Assembly: GCA_018398765.1 (NCBI GenBank) | Contig: JAHBMJ010005804.1 | Coordinates: 20,210 to 65,327, forward strand | DNA: 45,118 nucleotides | Direction of reading: 5' to 3' | DNA from: Chromera velia | Taxonomy: Eukaryota > Sar > Chromeraceae | Part shown: piece by piece, positions 29,127 through 39,600 of the stretch | Numbering within the stretch: position 1 is the first letter of the stretch | How the letters are laid out: every line of letters begins with the position of its first letter | Notes under the pieces: model-generated | The model's input: only the letters and a program-made list of their open reading frames with translations | What the model was told of the DNA's origin: nothing | The model's database searches: none | Made by a program: the position numbers and the translations under genes

Positions 29127-30268
29127 GAGGAGAATGAGAGCTGAGACAAGGAGAAAGGAAATGATACTTGGTCTCCATCTCTCTCCTGGCGGGGGCGAGG
29201 GAATCTAATTGAAACGATATGGAAGCGCTGGTTGAGAAACTCGGAGAGACTATACAGTCTCGACAAATTTTCTCATCGTTTCCTTTGTCTGCCGTTTCGC
29301 GACGGTGGGGTGACGTGGAGGGAAGGCATTCTCTTGCGTTTTGACGGGCGGGAAGGGTTGGGGAGAGGGGTGTGATGATTGGATGGTGTTTGGGTTTCTT
29401 CCTCTTTGTTGTTTGCCATCGATCTGGTGGCTGGTTGTTTGTCACACCGGAGGAACCGCACACAAATGGTCCTGCCTCATGAGGCATGGCAGAGACTGTC
29501 AGAATACTTTTCCTCCTCCAATATCTCTCTGTATTCCCCTCATTCTCCGCCGTCCGTTCATCAATTCACACCAGTCGATGGTTCGATAAGGGAATAACTG
29601 CAACAACTGCTGGCTTGGATCAAGATGTGACTATAGATGTGAGTGGGTGGACGAGGCGAGGATGTGTCAGTGGATTGGGAGGCGATGGTTGGAAAAAATC
29701 TACTGATGTCAGTGTTCAGGCGTCCACTTACTCCTGCCCGAGGGTCTACCTCAGTGAACACATACTGTACCTACAGCCTCGCTTCTGCCCCAAACCCTAG
29801 CCCAAACTACCTGACGTATCGTTTTTCGTCTTGTATGCTAGCTTATTTATAATATTCCAAGAAGCAGTCGCTCTTAATCCTGGTCTAGAACCTGGTCTTA
29901 ACCATACCACTACATATCTTTAGACATTATTATTGAGCTATAATATTGTTAATAAAACAATAGCCGGCGTATTAGCCGGTTATTAGCTGCTATATATATA
30001 AAAAGAGATTATTTCTTTAAAAATTCTGAAATGTTCTAAGAAGTGGTTGGTAAGTAGAGATCGATCTACTTGTTCCTACTACACTATATGCTCATATCTT
30101 CTTCTTCTGAGCTTCTACAAAGCTCCTGCAGCTACAGCGGCAACCAGTTTACCAGTGAATTCTTAGTGATCGTTTTCTCGTATTTAGGAATGAACTGTGG
30201 GCGGAGTTCTCGTTATTTGACTTCTTCCGTCTCCATTTCTTCTTCTCGAACTCTTTCCTCCCGTAGGG
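29127..30268. other. Intergenic region before the retroelement
   Basis: Contains the presumed 3' UTR of the U2AF-like gene to about 29600, then increasingly AT-rich sequence (29830-30070) with TTAGCCGG repeats and a TATATATA run. The left boundary of the retroelement lies somewhere in 30070-30268; I could not identify a target-site duplication. No gene seen. Confidence 0.45.
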
Positions 30269-31052
30269 ATGGCAGATCCACAGGGAAATGGAAGTGTTTG
30301 AGAGGCCCAGCAGGAGGCCGGAGACCAGAGCAAGCCTATGGGGGAGGATGGGCACAGGGCAGGGCACGCAGACGCGTCTGATGATGCCGAGGTTACGCTG
30401 ATCATGAAAGATATTTTCCGGTCTCAACAAAAAATGGAAAAGAAAATGGATCAGAGAGAGAGAAAGTCGAAAGAAAATCGGAACAAGTTAAACAATGAAG
30501 TCCAAGGGCAGGGGAAGAAAATCTAGAGAGCGGAGACGAGGATCTTCTGAGTTAAGAAGAGAGAGACAGGTCGTATGATTAATGATAAGTTCAAGGCTAG
30601 AGAAAAAAAGATCAGTGATCTCGTCATTCGTGGTTTCGACTTTTCTCGATACACTGTAGTCACGGTCGCCTCTATCACAGATTATGAGAATAAAAGCTAG
30701 AAAGAAAGAAGTGTTTGACGGAAACGGAAGATGGGTGAAGTAGGTCGCTTTCCCTCAACAGAGGAAGGACTTCTTATCCTTTGCCCCCGTTTGTCTGTTC
30801 TTCTCCGATCTGGCCGAGGCCGCCGGAAAGGAGAACCCCTCCCAGGTCTCCCAACAACTCCAGATCCGTCACTTCAAGTACTGGACAGAGAAGGACGGGG
30901 GACACAAGGCCGAGATCACTCTGGATTCCGGTAATTGGGGGGACTAGATGGATATAGTAGATACGGTAAAGGAGAGGGAGGAAGTAAATAGGGATGGGTC
31001 AATCTTCTGGCCCCTCGTAGACTCCAGTTCCCTCTCAACAGACGAGAGGGTG

Positions 31053-31307
31053 AAACGTAATCATAGCTAACACGAGGCTCAGGTAACAGATTAGAAGGTC
31101 TGTTCTTAGAAGCGTTCCTTAGAAGTCCTACTTCAAAGTCCGGTTCTCCTGATAGTCAATCTGGATGCCATGAACACAAGCCGTCGTGAAGCTACGGGCG
31201 CGTGCGCTTCCGCTCAGTCCCACAAGGCAGGCTCATGTGTTCTCTTAACACCATTGACCGGCCCACGCCAACGCTTAGAGGCGGCGCGGCTACGAGCATT
31301 CACGTCA
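31053..31307 (+). repeat. Direct repeat copy A (~255 bp) within the retroelement
   Basis: Starts at GTAATCATAGCTAACACGAG and ends near CATTCACGTCA. It matches 31954-32226 along its whole length with scattered substitutions. The two copies bracket about 650 bases of unrelated sequence. Confidence 0.8.
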
Positions 31308-31953
31308 CACATGCCCGTCCTCTCAAGGCGTGTGTCCACACACGATCTCAGATCTCATACTCAATTTCAATCGCTTCATTTCTCTTTGATGCTCTTTCCT
31401 TTCTTCCTCGCATCAGATTCAAATCACACAAGAAGTCGGTATGCAATGACCGACATGGGTTGTCGAACACTGCCACAAGCGTGTGCGTGGAGTGCCAACC
31501 ATTCATCTTGAACATCGCTGCCTCAAACAAACGAGAACGGGATAACGGCGCGTGTAAGCGATCAGTCGCCACAAGAAGCTTCGTGAATCTGTCCCTACAT
31601 ATGAGCTCATGTAGAGATCGCCCCACAGCCAGTCATACACTTTCACTCATTATCCATCCACTCACTCTACAAACAATGAATGACGACACCACAGGTACTC
31701 AAGAGGCGGTGTCTGCGCAGTGGAGCTCTCTAAGACTTCCTGCAAAGTGGTTCTGGTTCGGCATGCATCAGGGAGAAAACACCAGAAACACTTTCGCAGT
31801 CGGAAAAAAATAAAGAGATCCTGCGAATGCACATGTCAACTCGCTTCAGAGAGGAGGTACGCAAAAATATATAGAGAGATCAAATGTGCATGAGAAAATA
31901 AAAATCAAGACACAGAGAAAAGAATCTGTATCGAGACGCTCTGCTACCATATA

Positions 31954-32226
31954 AAATGTAATCATAGCTAGCACGAGGCTCAAGTAACAGATTAGAAGGT
32001 CTGTTCCTAGAAGCGTTCCCTAGAAGTCCTACTTCAAAATCCGGTTCCCTTGATAGTCAATCTGGATGCCATGAACACAAGCCGTCGTGAAGCTATATCG
32101 ATTGGAGTGGCTACGGGCGCATGCGCTTCCGCTCGGTCCCGCAAGGCAGGCTCATACGTTCTCTTAACACCACCGACCGGCCCACGCCAACACTTAGAGG
32201 CAGCGCGGCTATGAGTATTCACGTCA
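31954..32226 (+). repeat. Direct repeat copy B (~273 bp) within the retroelement
   Basis: The second copy of the repeat at 31053-31307. It differs by scattered point changes and about 17 extra bases (near 32096-32112, TATCGATTGGAGTGGC). The spacing could reflect a nested insertion, an LTR-like pair of a small non-autonomous element, or a segmental duplication. Confidence 0.8.
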
Positions 32227-32307
32227 TAAAAAGCATCCACGGGGAGGGTCTTCATCTATCGGGGTACCACCCCACTGTTCCGTCTCTTCGTACGGGTGCA
32301 GAAAGCG

Positions 32308-32624
32308 GTCTGCCACTCCTGCAGAAAGTTTAACTCGTAGAGACGACGGGTGATGACTCTCTCCCTCTTGAGCCCCTTGGTTGCAGCATTCTAATCCTGG
32401 TAGATCTGGGCGTATTTAGAGATGAGGGCTTGTTGGGCGAAGGAGGCCTCCCCCTCCGCCTCCGCATTGAGGGCGGAGGGGGAGGCCTCCTTCACCCAAC
32501 AAGCCCTCATCTCTAAATACGCCCAGATCTACCAGGATTAGAATGCTGCAACCAAGGGGCTTAAGAGGGAGAGAGTCATCACCCGTCGTCTCTACAAGTT
32601 AAACTTTCTGCAGGAGTGGCAGAC
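32308..32624. repeat. Long fold-back: ~153-bp inverted arms with 10-base loop
   Basis: The left arm 32308-32460 is an almost perfect reverse complement of the right arm 32471-32624, with about 10 unpaired bases (32461-32470). Only a few mismatches are visible (for example CTCGTAG against CTACAAG). The right arm is in the coding orientation of ORF1, so the left arm is an inverted copy of ORF1 sequence. Confidence 0.9.
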
Positions 32625-33620
32625 TGGTCTGCCAGACAGGAGAGAGAGGAATGGGAATGATGAAAGAGAGGGCAGGGGTAAGGACCCCGTTCTCAAGGGC
32701 AGTTCGAGGTCCCCCGGTTTTGCCGAAGACAGTCTATCCCCAGAGCCTATCAGGGTGGACAGACTGGGTGCGCTAAAACATGGAGCAAGGGGGTTTAGAG
32801 GGAATCCGGGCACCGTCGAGAAAGACCAACATGCTCGGTCAAAGTTTGGGAGTGAGTGCATCCCAATGAGAAGTGGCTTCAAGGAGGTGTCTAGGGGGGC
32901 CCTTCGCTCTGGGTTGTTCGGGGCTGATGGGTGGGAAGGGGGTATGCAGCTGAAGAGGATAAGATGAAGAGCACACACTCCAGAGCAGAGGGGTGTGCAA
33001 TGGGGCAAGTCACGTTCTTCCCGAGGTTATTAGCATAGCAGCGCTCTCAGGCCTCCCCACCCACCAATGTATCTATGGAAACGGGTCCATCAAGAACAGA
33101 TGCCTCTATTGTACAGAGTTTTATGCCCCCCCGGTATTGAACCACCCTCAGGGGAGGAAGAGCGGCGGGACTCTTTCTCTCTGCAGATCATCTCATCCTG
33201 CGACGTGGCAGTCTCGGGGGCTCTTGCCAATTAAAGAGCCCCTACCCCACCCAAACCAATTTCTCCGTCCTGCCCTAGCTCTTGCCGACGACTTGCTATC
33301 CCAGTCCCTCTGCCCATCCCTCTAACCTGCCGACGATTCGATACCTCAGTCCCTCTGCCCATCCCTACCTAGATCCCTATAGCCTGCCGATGATGTGAGG
33401 GGCTATCCCCTCCATAAAAGAAGCATGTTGCCTGTCTGGCAGTGCCTGCTTACCTCGGCTCTGCCTCCCCAGCAGCCCCCCTCCAAACCCGGTCCCTTCA
33501 ATTTGAATGAGTTGCAACTGGCTCAGGACCAGAAATCAAAAGAGGGCAAAGCTCCTCCCTGCCAACTATGCCGCGCACATCAACCAGAGATTAGGCAGGA
33601 GCAGGCCCAGTAGGTCGATT

Positions 33621-34170
33621 CTTCTATGCTTTTGTCAACCGCTTCAGACAGTCAGACAGAAAAAGAAACAGATACAAACAGCCAAGTAGGTCGCGGAATA
33701 GATAGCCTGATGTAAAGATACTTTTTAGTATGCAGAGAAATGAACCGACAGAAAGGAAATGATCTCTTCTCTGCCCTCACACCCATCACAAAAAGAAGAC
33801 TTAGTCAGCCAGATACGCAGACGGAGTCAATCTTCTCTCTGAGAAGAAGGTCGGATGGAAAGGAAAGAGGCAGCCCACTCTATTATATGAACTCATAGCG
33901 GCCCGTTCTTTCTCCTTCTCTCTCTGTGCAGTGAAAGAAGAACATGCGGAAAATAACCTTTGAGCGGATACGGATTTCCCCCCCCTGTTCTCGATGCCCC
34001 CCTCTCCTGGATTTTGCGGCAATTTTTGCCCCAGGTGGGACGGGTTACCATGTGCTGACCAGGCCTTTATAGGAATTCTTGAGCCAGAGGTATCATAATG
34101 GAGAACTGTGCCGAAAGGAAAGGGGAGGGTTCGTTCTTAGAAGGCAGAAAGGCATGCAGTTAGTCAGACG
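33621..34170 (+). other. Retroelement inter-ORF region
   Basis: Between the ORF1 remnant and the ATG at 34171. It contains short broken frames, one of them on the plus strand with SIFSLRRRSDGKERG near 33830-33880. No regulatory signal or RNA gene is evident. Confidence 0.4.
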
Positions 34171-35525
34171 ATGAGCACCAACAGATGGAGCGCACTTCAG
34201 GCAGAAACAGATGAGTTTGCAGAAAAGCCTTGTACAGATATATTAGGTAGACAGCCCTCTCAGTGTCTTTCCTTTTTTCCTCTCTCTCGAGGGGAAACTT
34301 CATGGAAGAAGAGGCAGATACAGAGGAAGAAGATAAGGAAAAGGTCTAATAAGAGCAGGAGAAGGGCACGGACAAAGAAGAATCGAGATAGACGGCAACG
34401 AATTAACCGTACGTGTTTACTGTATAATGCATCGGATTCGTTTCCATGTACATATGTTCCTCCGTGTCTCTCTCTTCCTGTTGCCTCTTAGTTTGCTTTT
34501 GGTCGGTTTTCATCTGTTATCCTCTCCCTTTCTTTTGTATCCATGGATTCTTGTCATGGTTCTGTCCAACCTTCCACCCCAAGTTGCCCCCAACCCTCTG
34601 CTCGCCTCCGTTGCTTTCCCCTTCCCCATCTCATTTTCTTCCCTCCCCGCCACCTCCCCCTCTGCCTCCTTCCCCAGAGGCTCCTCACCCCCCTCCTGAA
34701 CCTCCTCCTCCTCCTCTCCGGATTTATGGTATGTATATTTGTTCTTATGTTGATGGTGTGGACTCCTTCCTTCCTCTGCCTGTTGACTAGGAAGGAGGAT
34801 GCGTAAATGGGGGAAAAAAGACAAACAGGTAGGCCTCTTTTCGCACTTCTCTCCTACTTTTGCACCTCCTCCCTCCATCCTCACCCCGGGGCCCACCTTC
34901 TTCAACTTGTTCTTTTTCCTACTCCGCCCCCGGTTCTGGTATGGGAAAAGAAGGGGAAGCTAAGGAACGGGAAAAGGGGGGTGGTGAGAGGCCAGGCGGC
35001 CGGGGGCACTCGAGTTCTCCTTCACATGCTTTTCTTTTCCTTTCTCCTTCTTCCCTTTTCTGTCTAGTCTTCCCTTTCACTCTCTCGGACGAGCCACCGC
35101 CTCTTAACTTTGCTGTTCCTGCTCCTTCTCCACCTGCCTCACTTCCATTTCCCCTCACTCCATCTCCAGTGGCACCCCCTCCTTTTTGCTCCTCCCTGTC
35201 CTCTCTGCCTGTTGTTCAAGCGGCCTACGAACCAAGTTACGGTGTTCCTCACGGTGCTTCTTTCTTTTCCTCAGTTTCTTCTCTCCCTCTCCTTCCACCC
35301 ATCTGTTCTCGTTCTACTTTTTCCTTCTTACCCCCCCCACAGAGAGAATATGGAAAGGGGGAGCAGCAGTCGAACAGACAAGCCTCAGGTAGCAAATTAG
35401 GGGATGGAGAGAAAAGCAAAGGGAGAAAGAGATATGATGCAAAGGAGAGAAATGAAAAGAGAGAGAAAGGCAAGGAAAAGCCCAACAAGTAGGGCCGCAG
35501 CAGACGGGGGGGGAATTATAAAGGG

Positions 35526-35661
35526 AGATGTTGTAACTGCAAGGCCTCAGTAGACAGATGTCGTCTGTCATCTAGATGCTCATACGCTAGAGGGTCGGAA
35601 TCTCTCCCAGCAAGACCCTACACCAATTGCGACTGCTTCGAAAAGGGATGCTGCAATAACC
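35526..35661 (+). other. Cys-rich CXC/tesmin-like motif in ORF2
   Basis: The frame reads RCCNCKASVDRCRLSSRC, then after a 17-residue gap NCDCFEKGCCNN. Spacing Cys-x-Cys-Lys, Cys-x5-Cys, Cys-x-Cys-Phe and Cys-Cys-Asn resembles the CXC (tesmin/TSO1-like, CRC) zinc-binding DNA-binding repeat. Whether it is a true member or convergent, I cannot say without a profile search. Confidence 0.5.
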
Positions 35662-35909
35662 CTTAGAATAACCCCTTAAATGAAAAGAATCCCAAATCTG
35701 CCCCTCCGAGTCGACGAGAGCTGCGTGAAGACAGACAACAAGAAAGAGAACGCCGTAGGAGGAGACGTGAGCATGACTTTCTGTCTTCGCCCTCCCCATC
35801 TTCCTCTTTTTCTGTCTCTGATTCTTCCTTCTCCTCTTCTAGATCTTCTAATGAGCCCTCATTCACGGAGGCCCACGCTCGGAAGAGAGAGCAATACTCA
35901 CATCATGCA

Positions 35910-36506
35910 TCTTCTTCTTCGTCTTCTTTTTCTTCTTCTTTTTTTTCTTCTTCTTTTTCTTCTTCTTCTTCTTCTTCTTCTTCTTCTTCTTCTTCTGCTG
36001 CTGCTGCTGCTTCTTCTTCTTCTTCTGCTTCTTTTTTTTCTTCTTCTTTTTTTTTTTCTTCTTCTTCTGCTGCTGCTGCTCGGAGTCCTGCTTCTTCTTC
36101 TTCTCCTTCTTTTTCTTCTTCTTCTTCTTCTTCTTCTTCTGCTTTTTCTTCTTCTTCTTTTTCTTCTTCTTCTGCTGCTGCTGCTGCTCCTGCTTCTTCT
36201 TCTTCTTCTTCTTCTTTTTCTTCTTCTTCTGCTGCTGCTGCTGCTTCTTCTTCTTATTCTTCTTCTTATTCTTCTTCTTTTTCTTTTTCCTCTTTCTCTC
36301 CCTCTTCTTCTTCTTCTTTTTCTTCTTCTTCTTTTTCTTCTTCTCCTTCTTCTCCTTCTTCTTCTCCTTCTCCTTCTTCTTCTTCTTTTTCTTTTTCTTC
36401 TTTTTCTTCTTCTTCTTCTTCTTCTTCTTTTTCTTCTTCTTCTTCTTCTTCTTCTTCTTCTTCTTCTTCTTTAGCTTCTTCTTCTTCTTCTTCTTCTTCT
36501 TCTTCT

Positions 36507-36541
<35 letters not shown>

Positions 36542-36655
36542 TTCTTCTTCTGCTTCTTCTTCTTCTTCTTCTTCTTCTTCTTCTTCTTTTTCTGCTGCTG
36601 CTGCTGCTCCTGCTTCTTCTTCTTCTTCTTCTTCTTTTACTTCTTTTTCTTCTCC
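35910..36655 (+). repeat. ~750-bp (TCT)n microsatellite in the ORF2 frame
   Basis: Almost uninterrupted TCT/TTC triplets with TTT, GCT and occasional CCT interruptions. In the endonuclease frame it reads Ser with Phe and Ala and contains no stop or frame change over about 248 codons. Blocks such as five GCT followed by TCT runs recur (near 35996, 36173, 36228, 36591), suggesting segmental duplication as well as slippage. The strand bias is complete: all pyrimidine on the plus strand apart from the G of GCT and rare single bases. Confidence 0.95.
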
Positions 36656-39600
36656 TGATCTTGAGAACTCAGATCTGGCAGCGCTTTTTCATGAGTTGTT
36701 TGAGGAATTGGGGGCTTCTTCCACTTCTTTTTCTTCTTCATCTCCTTCTCCGCTTCCTCTTTCTTCCCTCTTGCCTGCTTTGCTTCCCCCTCCCACCGAG
36801 TACACATCAGTAAGGAACAAGAAAATTATTATAATAGCGGTGGGAGATAGAAAGCTTTCGATCCTGACGGTGAATGGAGGAAGCCTTGTCTCCCAAATCT
36901 CTAACGGAACACTCGACTCCTGGCTTGTCAGACTTTCTCTCATACGGAAGGCACACATCGTGGTTCTAATGGAGACACACATCCCCACACAGCCTGTAAA
37001 CACCTCCACACACACAGGTAAAAACTTCAGTTACCGAGAGTGGTTGAGAAAGAAGGCAGGGCTGGAGTCTTTGCGGGCAGCCAAAGTAAAAGATGTAAAC
37101 ACAGGGGAGGTCCGCATTCTCGTACACAAAAGTCTCTTAAACGTTTTAAAACCCTCCTGGGACCTGGTTGGGCCGAGCACGGTACGCCTGTCAGTTCAAG
37201 TGTCTCTTCAAAAGGAAGGAGGTCAAAGTGATGTGTGCAAGCTCCATGTGTTCGGCTTGTATCTCCTTGGAGAAAACTCGAGCGTAAGAAAAAAAGACAA
37301 ACATGCCCTTGAGTCAGAAGAGAATGGCATATTAATCAATGTTGTCTGCCAAGTCTCCCTCAATGAACTCAGAATCGTTACTGGGGACTTCAACGAGCAC
37401 CTGCGGGAAAGGGTGCCGCAAGGTATCACGTGGGATCGAAAGTTAGAGCTGGTGGGAGAAGAAGAGGAAGAAGTGATTGAAGGGCTCTCAAGATTGTCTG
37501 AATGTAACAGCAAGAGAATTGGGCCAAATGAACAAGATAAGTGAGTGCTTTCATTTTGCGAAAAATCGAATCTGTTGCCAATCCATGGTCTTTCCATTTG
37601 TTATGAAAAAGAAAACGTGAACGTATTTTTCCCAGGTCTATGCACTTACTTTTCTGGGAGACATACAACCGCTACTGATTTCTTTGTGGTTGATCCGTCC
37701 TTTTTGAAGGCCTGGAGCTCCTTCAAAGTCCAAAGGGACACTGACTTTGCCCCTCAGCACTCTTCTGTTTCTTTTTCTTTTTTCTTCGATTCTTCTTTGT
37801 CTGACTCCTCCCCCTTTTCCCCTGACATTCCCCATGAAGAAGAAATAAGGATGAACTCTCTCCCCCCGCTTCTGAAGGTAAACAGGGTGGATCCTATATC
37901 TGATGAAAAGCTTGCACCTCTGGCGTCAGCGGTTAAGCAATTCATTGAAAAAGTCTACCCTGATTTGTGGAAATCTGGCCTTTCAGCACTACAGGGATTC
38001 CAAATGAACCTGTCGCTTCCGTTTATTGCTCCTCGTCTACCCCTTCCTCCCCCCAAACCCCCCCCTCCTCCTGAACCTCCTCCTCTTGCTTCCGCTCTTT
38101 CCCCTACGGGTCCCTCTTTATCCCTCTTATCAAAAGGTCTGTCTCCTAGAACAGCTTGAAAGGTTGGGCCAAACCTCAGAGGAAGTTTTGGCCGCCAGCA
38201 AGGTTACGGAATCTAAGGACGCGGCGAAGCCTAGAAAGAGAAAGAAAAGGCAGGCCTCAGCCAGATAACTGTGGTGGGACGACGATTGTGCGGAGATGAA
38301 GTTAAGGGTAAGAGAGGCAGAAAGACAGGCAAAAGACGTACTAAACCGCTCGCATCTGGCTTATAAAGAACTACTCAAGGTAAGAAAACAGCAAAAACGC
38401 CTCTTTGCGTCAAAACGAAGGAAACATCAGCAAGCTCTGGCAGTATCGCTAGTAAGAGAGGCAGCATACAAACCAGCAAAAATCTAGCAATGGTGTAGGA
38501 AGTCCAAAAGCAAGGGAAATAGGGGGGTAAAACCGTCTGCTGATTCTTTCTTTCGTTTCTGGGCCCGTGTGTTTAAGGGAGACGGACTCCCCCCCGCCTC
38601 TGCTGGCCCTGTATTCTCCTCTCTTTCTTTCCGGGGCCCCCACTTTTTCTCTGCACATGGTAGAGGAAACCCTGAAAAGAATAAACGTGAATAAGGCTGC
38701 CGGTCTTGATGGAATCGCCCCTGAACATCTCGCTCTTTGCTTCAAACACTCAACCCTTTCTCGCTTTCTTCTCTTTGTCTTCTTTAATTTGTTTGATTCT
38801 TTTTCCTTTTCACCATGTAGATGGAACGTCCTGAGGATTGCTCTAGTACTGAAGGGTCCCCCTTCCCTTGATTACAATGAATGGAGGCCCATTTACATTG
38901 TTGGTCTTCTGGGTAAGGTTTTTGCTCTTCTTATAGACGTCCGCCTTCGTAAAGAGACGAGGATTGATGAGAGACAGTTAGGCTTCAGGAGGGGTATAGG
39001 GACACGGGAAGCGTTCGCGTCCCTCTCTTCTCTCATTCTTCAGTCTAAACACAAAAAGAAACCCCTCATCGCAGCATTTGTAGACTTTTCCAAAGCCTAG
39101 GCCTTTGATATAGTGCCCAGAGCGAAAATGTTAGAGAGACTGAAGGATGAAGGGGTCAGTCAGGCAGACATCCACATGATTCATTCTATGTACTGTATTG
39201 TTGCTGCAAGGGTTGATGGGGGGGATAAGTGCTTATCAGAGGAAGCGGGTGTGAAGCAGGGTGATCCTCTTCTTTTCCTCCTGTTTATAAACAATTTACA
39301 CAAAGCCCTCAGCTCTGAGATCTAAGAGCCAAGTGGTAATGAAGGAAAGAGCGCTTTGAAACCTGTTAAGCGTTCCATAACAGTTACTCTAATATAGAGA
39401 GTATTGGTTATGCTGATGACCTTGTGTTGTTTGCCCACAGCGCTGCAGACCTGCAAGAAAGACTCCAGCGCCTCAAGGTATACTGCAATGAATACAGACT
39501 CATGGTAAACTTGAAGAAAACAAAAATTTTTCGTCTATCCTCCCCTAATCTTCTTATTAATCCCGCTTCCCCTTTTGTTTTTAATAGAAGGCCGGTTGAG

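Larger units (their letters stand above)
30269..33620 (+). pseudogene. Retroelement ORF1 remnant
   Basis: Begins MADPQGNGSV, then TGA at 30299, then continues in frame through an acidic/charged segment (MKDIFRSQQKMEKKMDQRER), a likely coiled coil. A second fragment near 30800-30945 reads FSDLAEAAGKENPSQVSQQL. Repeats interrupt the region at 31.05-32.25 kb and a fold-back at 32.3-32.6 kb. Coding resumes after the fold-back (SFTQQALISKYAQIYQD, TAG, NAATKGLKRERV) and runs to about 32965. The rest is Pro-rich and broken. The ORF1 role (RNA-binding, coiled coil) is inferred from position; I see no zinc knuckle here. Confidence 0.5.

Noticed and set aside
31053-32226. Full LTR retrotransposon
   Set aside because: The repeats bracket only about 650 bases with no gag/pol, and I see no TG...CA termini. 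Kept as an unexplained direct-repeat pair.
35680-36474. 264-codon poly-Leu open frame
   Set aside because: It is the shifted reading of the TCT tract. The endonuclease-linked frame reads the same bases as Ser, so this is a shadow.
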